Assembly (NCBI GenBank): GCA_002937495.1
Contig: PTJW01000010.1
Location: 1-15,810, forward strand
Length of the DNA stretch: 15,810 nucleotides
Origin: Pseudomonadota bacterium
GTDB taxonomy: Bacteria; Pseudomonadota; Alphaproteobacteria; UBA1280; UBA12223
Reading direction: 5' to 3'
Position 1 is the stretch's first letter. Every line of letters begins with the position of its first letter. The notes beneath the pieces were generated by a model, which searched no databases, was not told the origin of the DNA, and saw nothing but the letters and a program-made list of their open reading frames with translations. Both the position numbers and the translations under genes were made by a program. Below are positions 1 to 6,679 of the stretch, in pieces.

Positions 1-69
1 AGCCCAACCATAACCTTTTCTATCGCCAATACCTTCAACTGAAGAACTACCTAAACAAACAATTTTCAT
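1..69 (-). CDS. N-terminal fragment of an SGNH/GDSL-type hydrolase
   Basis: Only the first 23 codons are visible; the gene runs off the left edge. The start MKIVCLGSSSVEGIGD has a short beta strand followed by a G-x-S-x-x-x-G turn, which resembles block I of SGNH/GDSL hydrolases (usually GDSxxxG), where the Ser is the nucleophile. Here the Asp before the Ser is replaced (GSSS). The ATG is preceded by AAAGGATT at a normal ribosome-binding distance. It begins 24 bp after the pilin-like gene on the same strand, with no terminator between them, so co-transcription is likely. There is no signal peptide in the visible part, so the enzyme is probably cytoplasmic. The family is inferred from one motif and the substrate (ester, acyl or sugar acetyl) cannot be told. 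Confidence 0.5.
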   Translation of the reverse strand, partial: MKIVCLGSSSVEGIGDRKGYGWA

Positions 70-93
70 AATTTAATCCTTTTATAAAATTTT

Positions 94-684
94 TTAATAT
101 TTGTATGACATAAATAATAATGCAGGTCTTTTTTCTGAAGATGCTGATGTATGAACTCTTAACTTACCACTATCTTCACCCACTACACCATCAACCTTAA
201 TATCTAATGCATTAATAATAGCATCATCACCTACACCTCTTAAAATAACATAAACATAACACATATTACCTTTAGAACATGACGCATCACTCCAATCACT
301 TAGTGATCCAAAATCATCTGCAGCAGTTTGCCTTAAATAAATATAATTATATGCTGGGTGGTCTAATATTACATCAGAAGAACCCGCATTTTGTAAAGAG
401 TATGTAGTGTAAGGGCCTTTCCACCCAGACTTTGCTGACGTAAGTAGCTCTTCAGCATCTAAATCATGAGTACTACCGCCCCCTGATACAGGTAAATATT
501 CTCCAGTATCTAACAGATATGATTCGTAAGATTTTGCCAGCTCATTCATTTCAGTTAAAATAGCTGTAACTCTAGATTCTTGAATAGCACTATACAATGC
601 TGCACCACTTATTACACTTAATGCTCCAAAGATAGCCAAAGCTATTCTTGCATCAAGCCCAAACATTGCTCCCTTTTTAAACAT
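94..684 (-). CDS. Type IV pilin-like / pseudopilin-like protein
   Basis: This 196-residue protein has a short basic leader (MFKKG), then a hydrophobic helix at about residues 13-34, then an amphipathic helical stretch (about 35-58) leading into a globular domain. That is the architecture of type IV pilins and type II secretion pseudopilins. Two cysteines (C136, C142) could form the small disulfide loop common in pilins. The processing site is unclear: cleavage could follow G5 or G9, and neither gives the canonical Phe/Met1 plus Glu5. An Asp-Ala-Arg lies where the helix begins. The start is supported by AAAAAGG upstream, although Met7 is an alternative. It lies behind its own terminator and a possible promoter, and just before the hydrolase fragment. 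A link to the type IVb secretin about 8 kb away is inference. It could also be an unrelated single-pass membrane protein. Confidence 0.55.
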   Translation of the reverse strand: MFKKGAMFGLDARIALAIFGALSVISGAALYSAIQESRVTAILTEMNELAKSYESYLLDTGEYLPVSGGGSTHDLDAEELLTSAKSGWKGPYTTYSLQNAGSSDVILDHPAYNYIYLRQTAADDFGSLSDWSDASCSKGNMCYVYVILRGVGDDAIINALDIKVDGVVGEDSGKLRVHTSASSEKRPALLFMSYKY

Positions 685-724
685 ACCAATTTAAACCTTT
701 TTATTGTTATTCTTCCTCTATTTT

Positions 725-753
725 AGTATACAAAAAAAACAGAGGCTTTTAAA
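725..753 (-). promoter_or_regulatory. Possible sigma-70 promoter for the pilin-like gene
   Basis: On the minus strand TTTAAA (748-753) and TATACT (725-730) are separated by 17 bp, 40 bp before the pilin-like start codon. The -35 box lies in the loop of the upstream terminator and the spacer contains its descending stem and T-tract, so the terminator and promoter overlap. The -10 box is close to consensus and the -35 matches 4 of 6. In AT-rich DNA such matches can occur by chance. Confidence 0.4.
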
Positions 754-764
754 CCTCTGTTTTT
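732..764 (-). terminator. Rho-independent terminator after the Lys-rich gene
   Basis: A perfect 11-bp inverted repeat (735-745 with 754-764, arm CCTCTGTTTTT) surrounds an 8-base loop. Read on the minus strand it is followed by an uninterrupted run of eight T. It lies 31 bp after the stop of the Lys-rich hypothetical gene and ends the transcript coming from the ribosomal block. Confidence 0.85.
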
Positions 765-794
765 ATTTTAATAATACTTAGTATTGCACAAATA

Positions 795-1598
795 CTACTT
801 TTTGCTTGATAATAATGCAGCAAATGGGTTATTTTCTGCACCCTTATCTTTATAAACATCTTTTACAGTATTTGTTTTAACTTTAGCTTTATTCATATCA
901 ATTCTCTTCTTAGCTTTAGGCTTAGCTTTTTTAACAGCTGGCTTTTTCTTAGCTAGGTGAGTTTTATTGATCTCATCAATTTTATCTTTGTTTAGTTTGC
1001 ATACTGATAATGCAGTTTCTAAAACTGATGTATTGAATAATTCAGCAAAGTTTTTAGTTAAAACATCTTTTACTGCTAATTTTTCTTCAATGTTTTCAAG
1101 AGTCGTTTCTTCTAGTGACTTGATGTAACCAAAGATCTCTTTGTTTGAATCTCTTAGCTTATCTAATAGAACTTTACCAGCTTCATCTTGTTCATAAAAT
1201 GTTTGGTATGCGTAGTAGTTCTTTAAGATAGTGTAATTAAACTTAACTTCTTTTGCTAGTTTTAAGCTAAAGTAGTTAACTAGTTTCTTTTTGTGATATT
1301 CATAAAGCTGCTCTGCTGAGTTTTCTAGAATAAAATCTAAAGCATCTTCTTTAGACTCTTCAGCAAACTTAACTGAGTTAACTTTTTTGATTAAGTTAGA
1401 AACCAAATCTAGTTTAATTTTAATTTCTGTTGTATTTTCAACTTCGTTTCTATCGATTTTGTTGTTCATTGCTTTAACAAAACGAGATAAAGCTCTTTGA
1501 GCTGTTTCGTATTTTTCTGCAACGAAATTGAATTCTCTAAAACCAAATGAAATTGCTACTTCATTTACTTTAGTTTGGATTTGTGTAAACTTTTCCAT
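795..1598 (-). CDS. Hypothetical helical protein with a basic Lys-rich tail
   Basis: I do not recognise this 267-residue protein. Residues 1-210 look almost entirely alpha-helical, with many Lys, Glu and Leu in heptad-like spacing and no signal peptide or membrane segment. Residues 217-232 (KKKPAVKKAKPKAKKR) form a Lys/Ala/Pro tail like those of histone H1-like or other nucleic-acid-binding proteins. The protein then ends in ENNPFAALLSSKK. The start codon has AAGGAAC about 11 bases upstream. It is the first gene after rplQ, beyond a hairpin that may stop or reduce read-through, and is followed by a strong terminator. Position and charge suggest, but do not show, a nucleoid, RNA or ribosome partner. 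A phasin-like helical protein is another possibility. Confidence 0.75.
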   Translation of the reverse strand: MEKFTQIQTKVNEVAISFGFREFNFVAEKYETAQRALSRFVKAMNNKIDRNEVENTTEIKIKLDLVSNLIKKVNSVKFAEESKEDALDFILENSAEQLYEYHKKKLVNYFSLKLAKEVKFNYTILKNYYAYQTFYEQDEAGKVLLDKLRDSNKEIFGYIKSLEETTLENIEEKLAVKDVLTKNFAELFNTSVLETALSVCKLNKDKIDEINKTHLAKKKPAVKKAKPKAKKRIDMNKAKVKTNTVKDVYKDKGAENNPFAALLSSKK

Positions 1599-1622
1599 AT
1601 TTCTTATATGTTCCTTATTAAT

Positions 1623-1673
1623 AAAAAGAGACTAATTTAAAGATTAGTAAAACCCCTATTTTAGTCTCTTTTT
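1623..1673 (-). terminator. Long-stem hairpin terminator or attenuator after rplQ
   Basis: A perfect 13-bp inverted repeat (1623-1635 with 1661-1673) is based on AAAAAGAGACTAA and closes a 25-base loop. It begins 18 bp after the rplQ stop and on the minus strand ends in five T. Within it a second, mutually exclusive hairpin can form, ACTAAT-6 bases-ATTAGT (1631-1648), which would also be followed by a T-rich run. It probably ends or partly attenuates transcription of the ribosomal block before the Lys-rich gene. Confidence 0.7.
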
Positions 1674-1691
1674 GTATATTAGTTTGATTTA

Positions 1692-2093
1692 TTACTCTGC
1701 AGTAGCCTCTTCAGTTTTTTCTGCTTTAGCTTCTACTGGCTCATCAACTAGTGCGATGATTGCCATTGGAGCTGCGTCACCTAATCTGAAACCAGCTTTG
1801 ATTACTCTTGTGTAACCGCCGTTTCTTTCAGCCATTTTTGGTGCGATTTCGTCAAACAGTTTAGCAACAACATCTTTCTTGCTGATTGTTTTTAGAACTT
1901 CTCTTCTTGAGTGAAGATCGCCCTTTTTAGCTTTAGTGATTAGTTTTTCAGCAACAGATCTTAGGTCTTTTGCTTTTGGTAATGTAGTTTTGATCACGCC
2001 GTGCTCAAATAAGCTTTGTGCTAGGTTAGCTAGCATAGCTTGTCTGTGGCTTGACTTTCTATTAAATTTTCTTTTAGAAACACCATGTCTCAT
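1692..2093 (-). CDS. rplQ: 50S ribosomal protein L17
   Basis: L17 is a large-subunit protein near the peptide exit tunnel. The 133-residue product opens with MRHGVSKRKFNRKSSHRQAM, the family's conserved N-terminal signature, and continues with the LFEHGVIKTTLPKAKDLR segment that is also typical of L17. It is slightly longer than the E. coli protein (127) because of a Glu/Lys/Ala-rich tail after about residue 115, an extension often seen in alphaproteobacteria. CGGAGA lies about 10 bases before the ATG. It is the last gene of the ribosomal block, 33 bp after rpoA, the usual rpoA-rplQ pairing, and is followed by a hairpin. Confidence 0.98.
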   Translation of the reverse strand: MRHGVSKRKFNRKSSHRQAMLANLAQSLFEHGVIKTTLPKAKDLRSVAEKLITKAKKGDLHSRREVLKTISKKDVVAKLFDEIAPKMAERNGGYTRVIKAGFRLGDAAPMAIIALVDEPVEAKAEKTEEATAE

Positions 2094-2126
2094 AATTATA
2101 TTTCTCCGTATCTATCAGTTGTAGAA

Positions 2127-3146
2127 TTAAAATTCAGTTTTTTCAAACTTCTTAGCTAACTCTTCAATGTTCTCAGGTGGCCAGTTATCAATTTCCATGC
2201 CGAATCTTAAGCCTAATGACTCAAGTACACCATTGATCTCGTTAAGAGATTTTCTACCGAAGTTAGGTGTTTTAAGCATGTCATGAATGCTCTTCTGAAC
2301 AAGGTCACCAATATAAACAATGTTATCATTCTTCAGGCAGTTTGCTGAACGAACAGAAAGTTCAAGCTCATCAACTCTCTTAAGTAGAGCTGGGTTGATG
2401 TTTAACTCTTCTTCTTGCTCTTCTGCTTCTTCTGCTAAGTCTTCAAAGTTAATGAATACAGATAGTTGATCTTGAAGAATCTTTGCAGCGAATGCAATTG
2501 CATCTTCAGGAGTAACAACACCGTTTGTTTCAACTTCTAGAGATAACTTATCATAGTCAAGTACTTGACCAACCCTAGCGTCTTCAACAGCATAAGAAAC
2601 TCTTGTTACTGGTGAGAAGATAGAGTCAATAGCAATAGTACCAACTGGTAGATCTTCTTTGTTTTGGTTTTCTGCCGGTACATAACCTTTACCAACATTA
2701 ACTGTTAGTTCCATTACGAAGTGACCGCCTTCTGAAACAGTTGCGATTACGTGCTCTGGGTTAACAACTTCAATGTCGTGTGTTGCTTGGATATCAGCAG
2801 CTGTTACAACAGCTGGACCTTTAACATCAACAGTTACAACTTTAGGGCCTTCTGCGTGAAGTACTAAAGGTAATGTTTTTAGGTTTAAAATGATATCGCA
2901 AACATCTTCTTTTACACCATCAATAGATGAGAACTCATGTTCTACACCTTCAATTTTAATATGTGTAATAGCTGTACCTTGCAGACTTGAAAGAAGTACT
3001 CTTCTTAGTGCGTTACCAAGAGTAAAACCAAAGCCTCTTTCTAATGGTTCAATTGAAAAATTCGCAGATTTTCCTTTTACTTTACCTTCTTTCATTGTAA
3101 TTTCAGAAGGTTTGATTAGTTCTTTCCAGTTTGCTTGAATTTGCAT
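2127..3146 (-). CDS. rpoA: DNA-directed RNA polymerase subunit alpha
   Basis: RpoA dimerises to start RNA polymerase assembly and its C-terminal domain contacts UP-element DNA and activators. The 339 residues show the full N-terminal dimerisation domain (about 1-235, including GFGFTLGNALRRVLLSSLQG), an acidic Glu-rich linker (about 238-250), and the C-terminal helix-hairpin-helix domain. The motif RSANCLK places R266 at the E. coli R265 DNA-contact position. The ending NWPPENIEELAKKFE is characteristic of alphaproteobacterial RpoA and is the best taxonomic marker in the window. AAGGAA precedes the ATG. It follows rpsK by 45 bp with no rpsD in between, whereas gammaproteobacteria carry rpsD there. 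Confidence 0.98.
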   Translation of the reverse strand: MQIQANWKELIKPSEITMKEGKVKGKSANFSIEPLERGFGFTLGNALRRVLLSSLQGTAITHIKIEGVEHEFSSIDGVKEDVCDIILNLKTLPLVLHAEGPKVVTVDVKGPAVVTAADIQATHDIEVVNPEHVIATVSEGGHFVMELTVNVGKGYVPAENQNKEDLPVGTIAIDSIFSPVTRVSYAVEDARVGQVLDYDKLSLEVETNGVVTPEDAIAFAAKILQDQLSVFINFEDLAEEAEEQEEELNINPALLKRVDELELSVRSANCLKNDNIVYIGDLVQKSIHDMLKTPNFGRKSLNEINGVLESLGLRFGMEIDNWPPENIEELAKKFEKTEF

Positions 3147-3191
3147 TGGACTATTCCTTAACTTAAATTGTTAATATTGTAAACCTAAATA

Positions 3192-3581
3192 CTAAACTCT
3201 ACGACGCTTCGGTGGTCTAGTACCATTGTGAGGGATTGTTGTTACATCTTTAATTGATGTAATTGTAAATCCGATTGCTTGAAGAGCTCTAACTGCTGAC
3301 TCTTTACCGCCACCAGCACCTTTAACTTCAACTTCAAGAATTTTCATTCCGTGATCTTGAGCTTTTCTACCTGCATCTTCAGCAGCTACCTGTGCAGCAT
3401 AAGGTGTTGACTTACGTGAACCCTTAAAACCTTGTGAGCCTGATGATGACCATGAAATTGCATTACCTTGAGCATCTGCAATTGTGATAATAGTGTTGTT
3501 AAATGTTGATTTAACGTGAGCAACACCATTAGTAATATTCTTACGATCTTTTTTCTTTAATCTAGCTTCAGCTTTTGCCAT
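3192..3581 (-). CDS. rpsK: 30S ribosomal protein S11
   Basis: S11 sits in the small-subunit platform beside the E-site and helps shape the mRNA exit channel. The 129 residues match the usual length. Diagnostic segments are HVKSTFNNTIITIAD, ISWSSSGSQGFKGSRKSTPYAAQ and the C-terminal TSIKDVTTIPHNGTRPPKRRRV-type tail, which starts near residue 108 and carries the conserved basic end that binds 16S rRNA. GGAAGGA is well placed before the ATG. It is only 15 bp downstream of rpsM, the standard rpsM-rpsK pairing, so the two are surely co-transcribed. Confidence 0.98.
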   Translation of the reverse strand: MAKAEARLKKKDRKNITNGVAHVKSTFNNTIITIADAQGNAISWSSSGSQGFKGSRKSTPYAAQVAAEDAGRKAQDHGMKILEVEVKGAGGGKESAVRALQAIGFTITSIKDVTTIPHNGTRPPKRRRV

Positions 3582-3596
3582 AACTTAAATCCTTCC

Positions 3597-3962
3597 CTAT
3601 TTTTTCTTAACAGCGCCTTGACGAGGACCCTTACGAGTTCTAGCGTTTGTTTTTGAGCTTTGACCTCTTACAGGTAGTCTTCTTCTGTGTCTTAGACCTC
3701 TGTAACAACCTAAGTCCATTAATCTCTTAATGTTTAATGATACTTCTCTTCTTAGGTCACCTTCTACAGCATAATCAGCTTCAATAACTTTTCTGATAGC
3801 TGTTACTTGATCTTCTGTTAAAGCATGTACTCTAGTTGTAGATTCAACTTTAGCTGATTCTAAGATATCCATTGATAGTTTTCTACCAATACCATAAATG
3901 TATGTTAAAGCAATCCATACTTGCTTATCTGTAGGGATGTTTACCCCAGCAATACGAGCCAC
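3597..3962 (-). CDS. rpsM: 30S ribosomal protein S13
   Basis: S13 lies at the top of the 30S head and contacts the 50S subunit and the P-site tRNA through its basic tail. The 121-residue protein starts MARIAGVNIP and contains the YIYGIGR helix-hairpin-helix-like motif and the RGLRHRRRLPVRGQ(S/R) signature with the basic TNARTRKGPR tail. The start codon is GTG, chosen because it gives the conserved MARIAGV start and is preceded by GAGGAG nine bases upstream. A 75-bp gap without a hairpin separates it from rpmJ. Confidence 0.98.
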   Translation of the reverse strand: MARIAGVNIPTDKQVWIALTYIYGIGRKLSMDILESAKVESTTRVHALTEDQVTAIRKVIEADYAVEGDLRREVSLNIKRLMDLGCYRGLRHRRRLPVRGQSSKTNARTRKGPRQGAVKKK

Positions 3963-4037
3963 TTGTTTATCTCCTCATTTAATTTATATTTAATTTTCAA
4001 AATAAATCTGCAATAAACTTATTAAAATATGTCAGGA

Positions 4038-4154
4038 TTAACCTTGACGTTGCTTGTGTCTTTTCTCTTTTGAGCAAATAACACGTACTACGCCTTTTCT
4101 TTTAATAACTTTACAACCACCGCAGATTTTTTTAACAGATGCACGAACTTTCAT
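4038..4154 (-). CDS. rpmJ: 50S ribosomal protein L36, short zinc-ribbon form
   Basis: This 38-codon gene encodes L36, the smallest large-subunit protein, which binds 23S rRNA. The translation begins MKVRASVKKICGGCKVIKRK and ends CSKEKRHKQRQG. Its C11, C14, C27 and H33 form the CCCH zinc ribbon of the classic 38-residue L36. Most alphaproteobacteria instead carry the 41-residue form without these cysteines, encoded away from this cluster, so its presence is notable. The Shine-Dalgarno sequence AGGAG overlaps the infA stop codon, and the two genes are 10 bp apart, pointing to translational coupling. Confidence 0.95.
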   Translation of the reverse strand: MKVRASVKKICGGCKVIKRKGVVRVICSKEKRHKQRQG

Positions 4155-4164
4155 TCTAATACTC

Positions 4165-4386
4165 CTATTTTTTATGTCTAAATGTTATACGACCTTGATT
4201 AAGATCATACGGTGTCATTTCTAATGTTACTGCGTCGCCAACTAAAATTCTGATAGAGTTTTTTCTAATTTTTCCAGAAATATGAGCTAGCACCTCATGG
4301 TCATTTTCTAATTTAACCTTGAATTTATCCCCAGGTAGAGAGTCTACCACAATACCTTCAAGTTCAATTAAATCTTGTTTAGCCAC
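4165..4386 (-). CDS. infA: Translation initiation factor IF-1
   Basis: IF-1 blocks the ribosomal A site during initiation and assists IF-2 and IF-3. The 73 residues form the S1/OB fold. Conserved stretches are KVKLENDHEVLAHISGKIRKN and the C-terminal MTPYDLNQGRITFRHK. The start is GTG, supported by the conserved MAKQDLIE beginning and by AAAGGAAA upstream. It sits 17 bp after adk and 10 bp before rpmJ. The adk-infA-rpmJ-rpsM order is like that of Firmicutes or deep bacterial ancestors. In most alphaproteobacteria infA is elsewhere on the chromosome. Confidence 0.97.
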   Translation of the reverse strand: MAKQDLIELEGIVVDSLPGDKFKVKLENDHEVLAHISGKIRKNSIRILVGDAVTLEMTPYDLNQGRITFRHKK

Positions 4387-4403
4387 TATTACTTTCCTTT
4401 ATT

Positions 4404-5051
4404 TTACTTCTGTTCAATTATTGACATGATCTGTTGTTTAACTTGATCTACAGTTTGGTCACCAGCTACTTTATTAAGTAGGCCTTGTTCATCATAATAC
4501 TCTAAAATTGGTTTTACAGTATTATCATAAATGCCAAGTCTGTGTCTTACAACATCTGCTTTGTCATCGTCTCTTTGCATCAGTTCTTCACCTGATACGT
4601 CGCATTTTCCAGCAACCTTAGGCGGGTTATGTTCTAAATGATATACACAACCTGACTTAGGTGCTACCCTTCTACCTGCTTGTCTTGCTACGATAATTTC
4701 CGCATCAAGCTCTAAGCAAATAACTTTGTCTACAATAAGATTGTTATCCTTTAACATTTTGTCAAGGGCTTGTGCCTGATTTATTGTTCGTGGGAATCCA
4801 TCTAAAATAAATCCGTTTGCACAATCTTGTTGGCTTATTCTTTCTTTAATAATACCAACTACAACCTCATCGGGTACCAAATTACCATTTTTCATTAGTT
4901 CTTCGGCTACCTTTCCAACTTCCGATCCTGCTGCTATAGCTGCTCTTAGCATATCACCAGTTGAAAGTTTTGGAATTCGTAAGTTCTCCTGCAATATTTG
5001 TGCCTGTGTACCTTTACCAGCACCAGGAGGGCCCATAAATACTATAATCAT
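4404..5051 (-). CDS. adk: Adenylate kinase
   Basis: Adk interconverts ATP + AMP and 2 ADP, setting cellular energy charge. The 215-residue long-form enzyme has the P-loop GPPGAGKGTQ (7-16), the AMP-binding region around KLSTGDMLRAA (28-38) and DGFPRTINQA (84-93), and the LID domain (about 125-162). The LID carries only two cysteines (C135 and C150) in place of the four-Cys zinc site of Gram-positive enzymes, and keeps RRVAPKSGCVYH and the GEELMQRDDD stretch. It is therefore a non-zinc LID, or a partly degenerate metal site. Its ATG lies 4 bp after the secY stop, with the ribosome-binding site inside secY, so translation is probably coupled. secY-adk is the normal alphaproteobacterial arrangement. 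Confidence 0.97.
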   Translation of the reverse strand: MIIVFMGPPGAGKGTQAQILQENLRIPKLSTGDMLRAAIAAGSEVGKVAEELMKNGNLVPDEVVVGIIKERISQQDCANGFILDGFPRTINQAQALDKMLKDNNLIVDKVICLELDAEIIVARQAGRRVAPKSGCVYHLEHNPPKVAGKCDVSGEELMQRDDDKADVVRHRLGIYDNTVKPILEYYDEQGLLNKVAGDQTVDQVKQQIMSIIEQK

Positions 5052-5055
5052 AGTT

Positions 5056-6423
5056 TTATCTTTGTACCTTTCTTCTAGGACCTTTTCTTAATGAGTGTCT
5101 ACTCATTAATTCTGACTGAATTTGTTCTTTAATGTATCTTTTAACGTCATCAAACATACCGATTACAACACCAACCATAATTAAGATACTTGTACCGCTA
5201 AACTGTAGCGCAAGTGTTGACTGGAAGCCAATGATTTCTGGTAGTACGCAAACTAATACTAAGTAAGCCGCACCAATAAATGTTAATCTTGTTAGTAGGT
5301 AATCAAAATACATTTGTGTAGGTTTACCTGGACGAATACCAGGAATAAAGTTACCACTTTTTCTTAAATTCTCTGCTTGCTCTTTAGTATCAAACATCAC
5401 TGAAGCAAATAAGTAAGAGAATATAACAATTGTTAAAGCAAATAGTGCAACATACATAAAGCTGCCTCTTGCTAACATTGTTGAAAGTGTAACTGCAAGT
5501 TCTGCTTCTGGGAACATTGCCAGACCAGCTGTAGCACCCATAAATACTGAAGATGCAAAAATTACTGGCATAACACCCGGTGTATTAACTTTAAATGGAA
5601 GGTAAGCATCGTTTGAAAAATCAATATTACCTTGCTTAGCCTGAGAGATTGCTCTTGGGTTTTTCAGAATTAATCTTCTTTCTGAGCTTTCAACAAAGCA
5701 AACAAAACCTAACATAACCAACACCCAAGCAATAACACCTAGAATAGCAAAACCTGAAATTGTACCTGCTTGGTTCATTTCAATAGTTTGTAAAATTGAA
5801 GCTGGCATTTCTGCAATAATACCTGCAAAAATCAGCACTGACATACCTTGATATAAACCTTTTGCTGTAATTCTTTCGCCTAACCATACTAAGAACATTG
5901 TTGAAGCACAAATTGTTAAAGCAGTGTGTAATGGGAAGAACATTGTTTGATCTGCTACCAGACCAACAACATCACCTGCAACATTAACTTGCTGACCTTG
6001 TACGCTTAATGCTAAACCATAACCTTGAACAAATGATAAAACAACAGCTAAATACTTAGTGTACTGGTTAACTTTTGCCTGACCTTTTGAACCTTCTTGG
6101 TAAAGTTCTTTAATATATGGAACTGCAATTTTCAGAACCATCATTAAGATAGATGCTGAAATATAAGGAAAAACGCTTAATGCGAACATTGACATTCTTG
6201 ATAAAGCACCACCAGTAAATGTATTAAACATACCTAATAGGCCACTGCTTAAAGATTCTTTATAGTATTCTAAAGCTACACCATCAACACCCGGAAGTGG
6301 AACATGTGTACCGATACGATAAACAATTAAAGCACCAAGTAAGAACAGAATTCTTGATTTAAGTTCTTTACTTCTTGAAAATGCTGAAACCAGCATTGTA
6401 GACATCGCTTGTCTTTGATCCAT
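5056..6423 (-). CDS. secY: Protein translocase subunit SecY
   Basis: SecY is the channel subunit of the SecYEG inner-membrane translocon. The 455 residues hold about ten membrane segments. The plug-helix region GLLGMFNTFTGGALSRMSMFALS (about 60-85) and the cytosolic loop FDTKEQAENLRKSGNFIPGIRPG between TM8 and TM9, which contacts SecA and the ribosome, are clearly conserved. AAGGAA lies upstream of the ATG. Unlike the usual spc operon, no rplO or other ribosomal gene precedes it. The 256 bp upstream contain a terminator and tandem promoters, so secY heads its own operon here. Confidence 0.98.
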   Translation of the reverse strand: MDQRQAMSTMLVSAFSRSKELKSRILFLLGALIVYRIGTHVPLPGVDGVALEYYKESLSSGLLGMFNTFTGGALSRMSMFALSVFPYISASILMMVLKIAVPYIKELYQEGSKGQAKVNQYTKYLAVVLSFVQGYGLALSVQGQQVNVAGDVVGLVADQTMFFPLHTALTICASTMFLVWLGERITAKGLYQGMSVLIFAGIIAEMPASILQTIEMNQAGTISGFAILGVIAWVLVMLGFVCFVESSERRLILKNPRAISQAKQGNIDFSNDAYLPFKVNTPGVMPVIFASSVFMGATAGLAMFPEAELAVTLSTMLARGSFMYVALFALTIVIFSYLFASVMFDTKEQAENLRKSGNFIPGIRPGKPTQMYFDYLLTRLTFIGAAYLVLVCVLPEIIGFQSTLALQFSGTSILIMVGVVIGMFDDVKRYIKEQIQSELMSRHSLRKGPRRKVQR

Positions 6424-6466
6424 ATTTAAACTATTCCTTATAATAAAATTACATAAATACTAGCTG

Positions 6467-6494
6467 AGTATAACAGAAAAAATAAATTTTTCAA
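6467..6494 (-). promoter_or_regulatory. secY: Proximal promoter of the secY operon
   Basis: TTGAAA (6489-6494) and TATACT (6467-6472) on the minus strand are separated by 16 bp, which is close to the sigma-70 consensus (5 of 6 in each box if TTGACA and TATAAT are used). The -10 box is 43 bp before the secY ATG. The -35 element lies in one copy of a 10-bp direct repeat shared with the distal promoter. Confidence 0.65.
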
Positions 6495-6557
6495 CTATTT
6501 TCTTGAAAAAACAGACTCAAAATCAGTTATAAAACAATATTTTTATATTTTCAACTA
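6488..6557. repeat. Pair of 10-bp direct repeats spaced 60 bp apart
   Basis: TTTTCAACTA occurs at 6488-6497 and again at 6548-6557. On the minus strand each reads TAGTTGAAAA and contains the TTGAAA -35 element of one secY promoter. The identity extends beyond the hexamer, so the flanking TAG and AA may be part of an operator or come from a local duplication. Confidence 0.55.
6526..6554 (-). promoter_or_regulatory. secY: Distal promoter of the secY operon
   Basis: TTGAAA (6549-6554), a 17-bp spacer and TATAAC (6526-6531) on the minus strand make a second good sigma-70-like promoter, 60 bp upstream of the first with an identical -35 box. It is flanked by A/T tracts that could act as an UP element. 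Confidence 0.55.
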
Positions 6558-6626
6558 AAATTTAACTTATTTTTGATTTTTCAGAACTTATTTAGACAAA
6601 AATATCACGATTCAGATAAATAAAAA

Positions 6627-6654
6627 TGAGCTAGCGCAAAAAAACACTAGCTCA
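6627..6654 (-). terminator. Terminator downstream of the 151-residue gene
   Basis: TGAGCTAG (6627-6634) pairs perfectly with CTAGCTCA (6647-6654) around a 12-base loop. On the minus strand it is followed by ATTTTTATTTAT. It lies 25 bp after the stop of the upstream gene and insulates the secY promoters from ldcA-operon transcription. Confidence 0.7.
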
Positions 6655-6679
6655 ATATAAAAAACAACAACATATTTAA

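Noticed and set aside
1936..3138. Open frames on the plus strand across rplQ and rpoA (1936-2124 and 2890-3138)
   Set aside because: They lie wholly or almost wholly opposite well-conserved ribosomal and polymerase genes, have no family features, and are expected by chance from the codon use of those genes.
3147..3191. A possible rpsD between rpsK and rpoA
   Set aside because: The gap is only 45 bp; rpsD must be elsewhere, as is usual in alphaproteobacteria.
6424..6679. A small RNA or riboswitch upstream of secY
   Set aside because: Apart from the terminator hairpin and the promoters I see no stable structured element; the leader after the proximal promoter is only about 35 bases.
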